DNA from: Sphingomonas_O antarctica
GTDB taxonomy: Bacteria; Pseudomonadota; Alphaproteobacteria; Sphingomonadales; Sphingomonadaceae
Assembly (NCBI RefSeq): GCF_965137005.1
Contig: NZ_CBCRXM010000006.1
Coordinates: 113,207 to 177,206, forward strand
Length of the DNA stretch: 64,000 bases
Direction of reading: 5' to 3'
Positions 62,597 through 64,000 of the stretch are shown in pieces. A program made the translations under genes and the position numbers. Position 1 is the first letter of the stretch. Each line of letters begins with the position of its first letter. The notes under the pieces are model-generated. The model was not told where the DNA came from. It ran no database searches and saw only the letters and a list, made by a program, of their open reading frames with translations.

Positions 62597-63796
62597 ATGT
62601 CAAACGCTTGTTTTATTTCTCTTTTCTCCGGAGCCGGGGGGCTTGATCTCGGGCTTGAACAGGCAGGTTGGACAGGTCTTTACGCCGCCGACATTGATCG
62701 GTGTGCCGTCGATACGCTCATTGCAAACCGTGGCTTTCCTATCGGCAATCGGCGCTTCTTAGAAAGGGCGGTGGTCGAGCATGCAGATGTTCAGCAACTG
62801 ACTGGCGACATGATCCTTCGCAAGATTGGAGCGGAACGTGGGGACGTCCCGCTATTGGTGGGCGGGCCTCCTTGCCAATCTTGGAGCAGCGCCGGTCGAC
62901 AGCGCGGGTTTGATGATCCGCGCGGCCAACTGTTTGCCGATTTTGTGCGGCTTGCTGGCGAACTTGGTGTCCGATGGCTCATGTTCGAAAACGTTCGAGG
63001 GCTACTCACGGCGCGCGGTCCTGACGGCCAGCCCGGTTCTGCACTCCATCTGATCAGGCGCCGGTTGCTCGATGCTGGATTCCAGACAGCCGTCCATCTC
63101 GTCAATGCTGCTGACTATGGAGTTCCCCAACGCCGAGTCCGTCTAATTGTCGTAGGCTATCGAGTTGGGGACGAGTTCGCCGTTCCATCACCGACCCATC
63201 ACAAAGCTGATTGCGATCGTCCAGCGTGGCGACCCCTTCAAGACGCTCTTGATGCTGTCGTTCCCGTCCATGAATCCGAAGTTCAGCGACCGACCGGTCT
63301 CTTAGCTGGCCAAATGAAGGATTTGGCGCCGGGCACGGGTGTCAAAAGTATGGGTAAGAGAGAGGCAACGCGGCCTGGAGGACACTGGGGTTATAAACAG
63401 GGTGCATTTGTCACTGACCCAAGCAGGCCCGGTCGGACGGTCACCGCGAGTGGCCAGCAGGATTGGTTACGCGACCCACAGCACGGTTTACGCAAACTGA
63501 CCGCGCGCGAGTGCGCTGCGCTCCAGACCTTCCCGGCAACTTGGACGTTCTGCGGTAAACAGGCCGATCTTTACCGACTTATCGGAAACGCCGTTCCGCC
63601 CAAAATTGGAGCTGTAGTCGGTGCCGCACTGCTCGCGCACTGCGAGCGCGAAGACCATACATTGGCGAGTACAACTTCTCTCGTTCCCCTGCCTGAGAAG
63701 CTTGCTTCAGCGGTACGTTACACTCAGCGGGAGGAGTTTCGAAATGGAGCATCCCGCCGAGCTGCTCCTGATCGACGCGCTCGGAAAGTTGCTTAG
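62597..63796 (+). CDS. dcm: DNA (cytosine-5-)-methyltransferase
   Basis: 399 residues from ATG 62597, with AGGGGA 6 bases upstream. Motif I FSGAGGLDLGLEQAG (10-24), motif IV GGPPCQSWS with the catalytic Cys93, motif VI ENVRG, motif VIII QRRVRLIVVG, motif IX RECAALQTFP and motif X IGNAVPP are in order. The target-recognition region lies at about 200-300. It methylates cytosine C5 in a specific DNA site, unknown here. Base composition is lower in GC and codon choice (CTT, CGT, GCT) differs from neighbours, suggesting transfer. No restriction enzyme gene is visible before the window ends. Confidence 0.94.
   Translation: MSNACFISLFSGAGGLDLGLEQAGWTGLYAADIDRCAVDTLIANRGFPIGNRRFLERAVVEHADVQQLTGDMILRKIGAERGDVPLLVGGPPCQSWSSAGRQRGFDDPRGQLFADFVRLAGELGVRWLMFENVRGLLTARGPDGQPGSALHLIRRRLLDAGFQTAVHLVNAADYGVPQRRVRLIVVGYRVGDEFAVPSPTHHKADCDRPAWRPLQDALDAVVPVHESEVQRPTGLLAGQMKDLAPGTGVKSMGKREATRPGGHWGYKQGAFVTDPSRPGRTVTASGQQDWLRDPQHGLRKLTARECAALQTFPATWTFCGKQADLYRLIGNAVPPKIGAVVGAALLAHCEREDHTLASTTSLVPLPEKLASAVRYTQREEFRNGASRRAAPDRRARKVA
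63729..63736 (+). promoter_or_regulatory. Strong ribosome binding site near the dcm 3' end
   Basis: GGGAGGAG inside the last codons of the methyltransferase lies 7 bases before an ATG at 63744. It suggests that a short frame starting there is translated. Confidence 0.45.
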
Positions 63797-63806
63797 CCGC
63801 CTGTGA
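63744..63806 (+). CDS. Possible 20-residue peptide overlapping the dcm end
   Basis: The frame gives a 20-residue leucine-rich peptide (MEHPAELLLIDALGKLLSRL) that overlaps the methyltransferase by 53 bases and ends in TGA. Its ribosome binding site is among the best in the window. The stop overlaps a GTG (63803) opening a frame to the window end, so it may be a leader or coupling peptide. It may also be chance; no homology can be claimed at this length. Confidence 0.3.
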   Translation: MEHPAELLLIDALGKLLSRL

Positions 63807-63952
63807 CTAGCCGCGCCGATCACCAAGCTTATTGCGCCGAAGCTCGAACAGCGTTTCTCGACTCACGGGATGCAGAATCTGACGTGACCCCCGCCTTTCA
63901 TCCAGCGGCAACCAGAGACAGACCGGTGTTGTTGCGCATGAGCGCGGGTGAA

Positions 63953-63982
63953 GCAACGGGCGGGGTTAACCCCGCCCGTTGC
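63953..63982. terminator. Perfect 30-base palindrome, probable terminator of the dcm unit
   Basis: A perfect 15-base inverted repeat with no spacer (63953-63967 with 63968-63982), GC-rich with a central TTAA, lies 156 bases after dcm. The T-tract is short (GTTTC on the plus strand, TTC on the minus), so it may be a weak or bidirectional terminator, or a protein-binding palindrome. The bases between 63807 and 63952 show no convincing gene. Confidence 0.5.
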
Positions 63983-64000
63983 GTTTCAAGTTCGGCGGCG

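Overview
The window looks like a chromosome segment of a high-GC alphaproteobacterium, most likely a Sphingomonas-type member of the Sphingomonadales. This rests on recognising protein families (TamA/TamB, BamB/Der, DUF418, a TonB receptor, a chromosomal S24 repressor) and palindromic repeats by eye, not on a database search. Coding density is high, many genes overlap by 4 bases, and there is no rRNA, tRNA or CRISPR array that I can see.

Left flank (1-13.25 kb): the end of panB, an Hpt phosphotransfer protein, an envelope/ribosome operon (TPR protein - bamB - der), an operon of glycosyltransferase - Na+/H+ antiporter - DUF418 membrane protein, a chrA-type transporter, acetyl-CoA synthetase and a TonB-dependent receptor that lacks a signal peptide.

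Centre (13.26-49.29 kb): a 36 kb surface-polysaccharide locus built from four blocks. Block A (minus, 23.1 to 13.3 kb) has an O-antigen ligase/polymerase-family protein, Wza, Wzc, a TPR membrane protein, GDP-mannose dehydratase, an RmlC-like epimerase, a glycosyltransferase, a NeuA-type CMP-sugar synthetase and a WbpG/PseA-type sugar amidotransferase. Block B (plus, 23.8 to 35.2 kb) has an acyl-CoA dehydrogenase, HisH, a HisF whose cyclase aspartate is lost, a SAT-like acetyltransferase, a class III aminotransferase, an SDR, a Wzx-like flippase, a capsule-type glycosyltransferase, an Fe(II)/2-oxoglutarate dioxygenase and an OafA-SGNH acyltransferase. Block C (minus, 41.4 to 35.2 kb) has a Wzy-like polymerase, an acyl carrier protein, an FkbH-type HAD enzyme, an MBOAT and an SGNH protein. 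Block D (plus, 41.6 to 49.3 kb) has a WbpV-like reductase/epimerase, NeuB, NeuC, NeuD, a CBS-aminotransferase fusion, a PglC-like phosphoglycosyl transferase and a CapD/WbpM/PglF dehydratase.

Together these predict a Wzx/Wzy-type glycan that starts on a trideoxy amino sugar (bacillosamine or QuiNAc type), contains a CMP-activated legionaminic-type nonulosonic acid, carries an amidine made by WbpG-HisH-HisF, and receives acyl groups by several routes. One of these appears to be an ACP-bound C3 (glyceryl-like) group delivered by MBOAT/SGNH. This combination is the most interesting content of the window.

Right flank (49.3-64 kb): a hybrid histidine kinase, tamB and tamA, a two-helix small membrane protein, a 133-base nested hairpin containing ambiguous bases, an S24 repressor divergent from two small overlapping genes, topoisomerase IB, an MscS channel, leuC, and a lower-GC cytosine-5 DNA methyltransferase that looks horizontally acquired.
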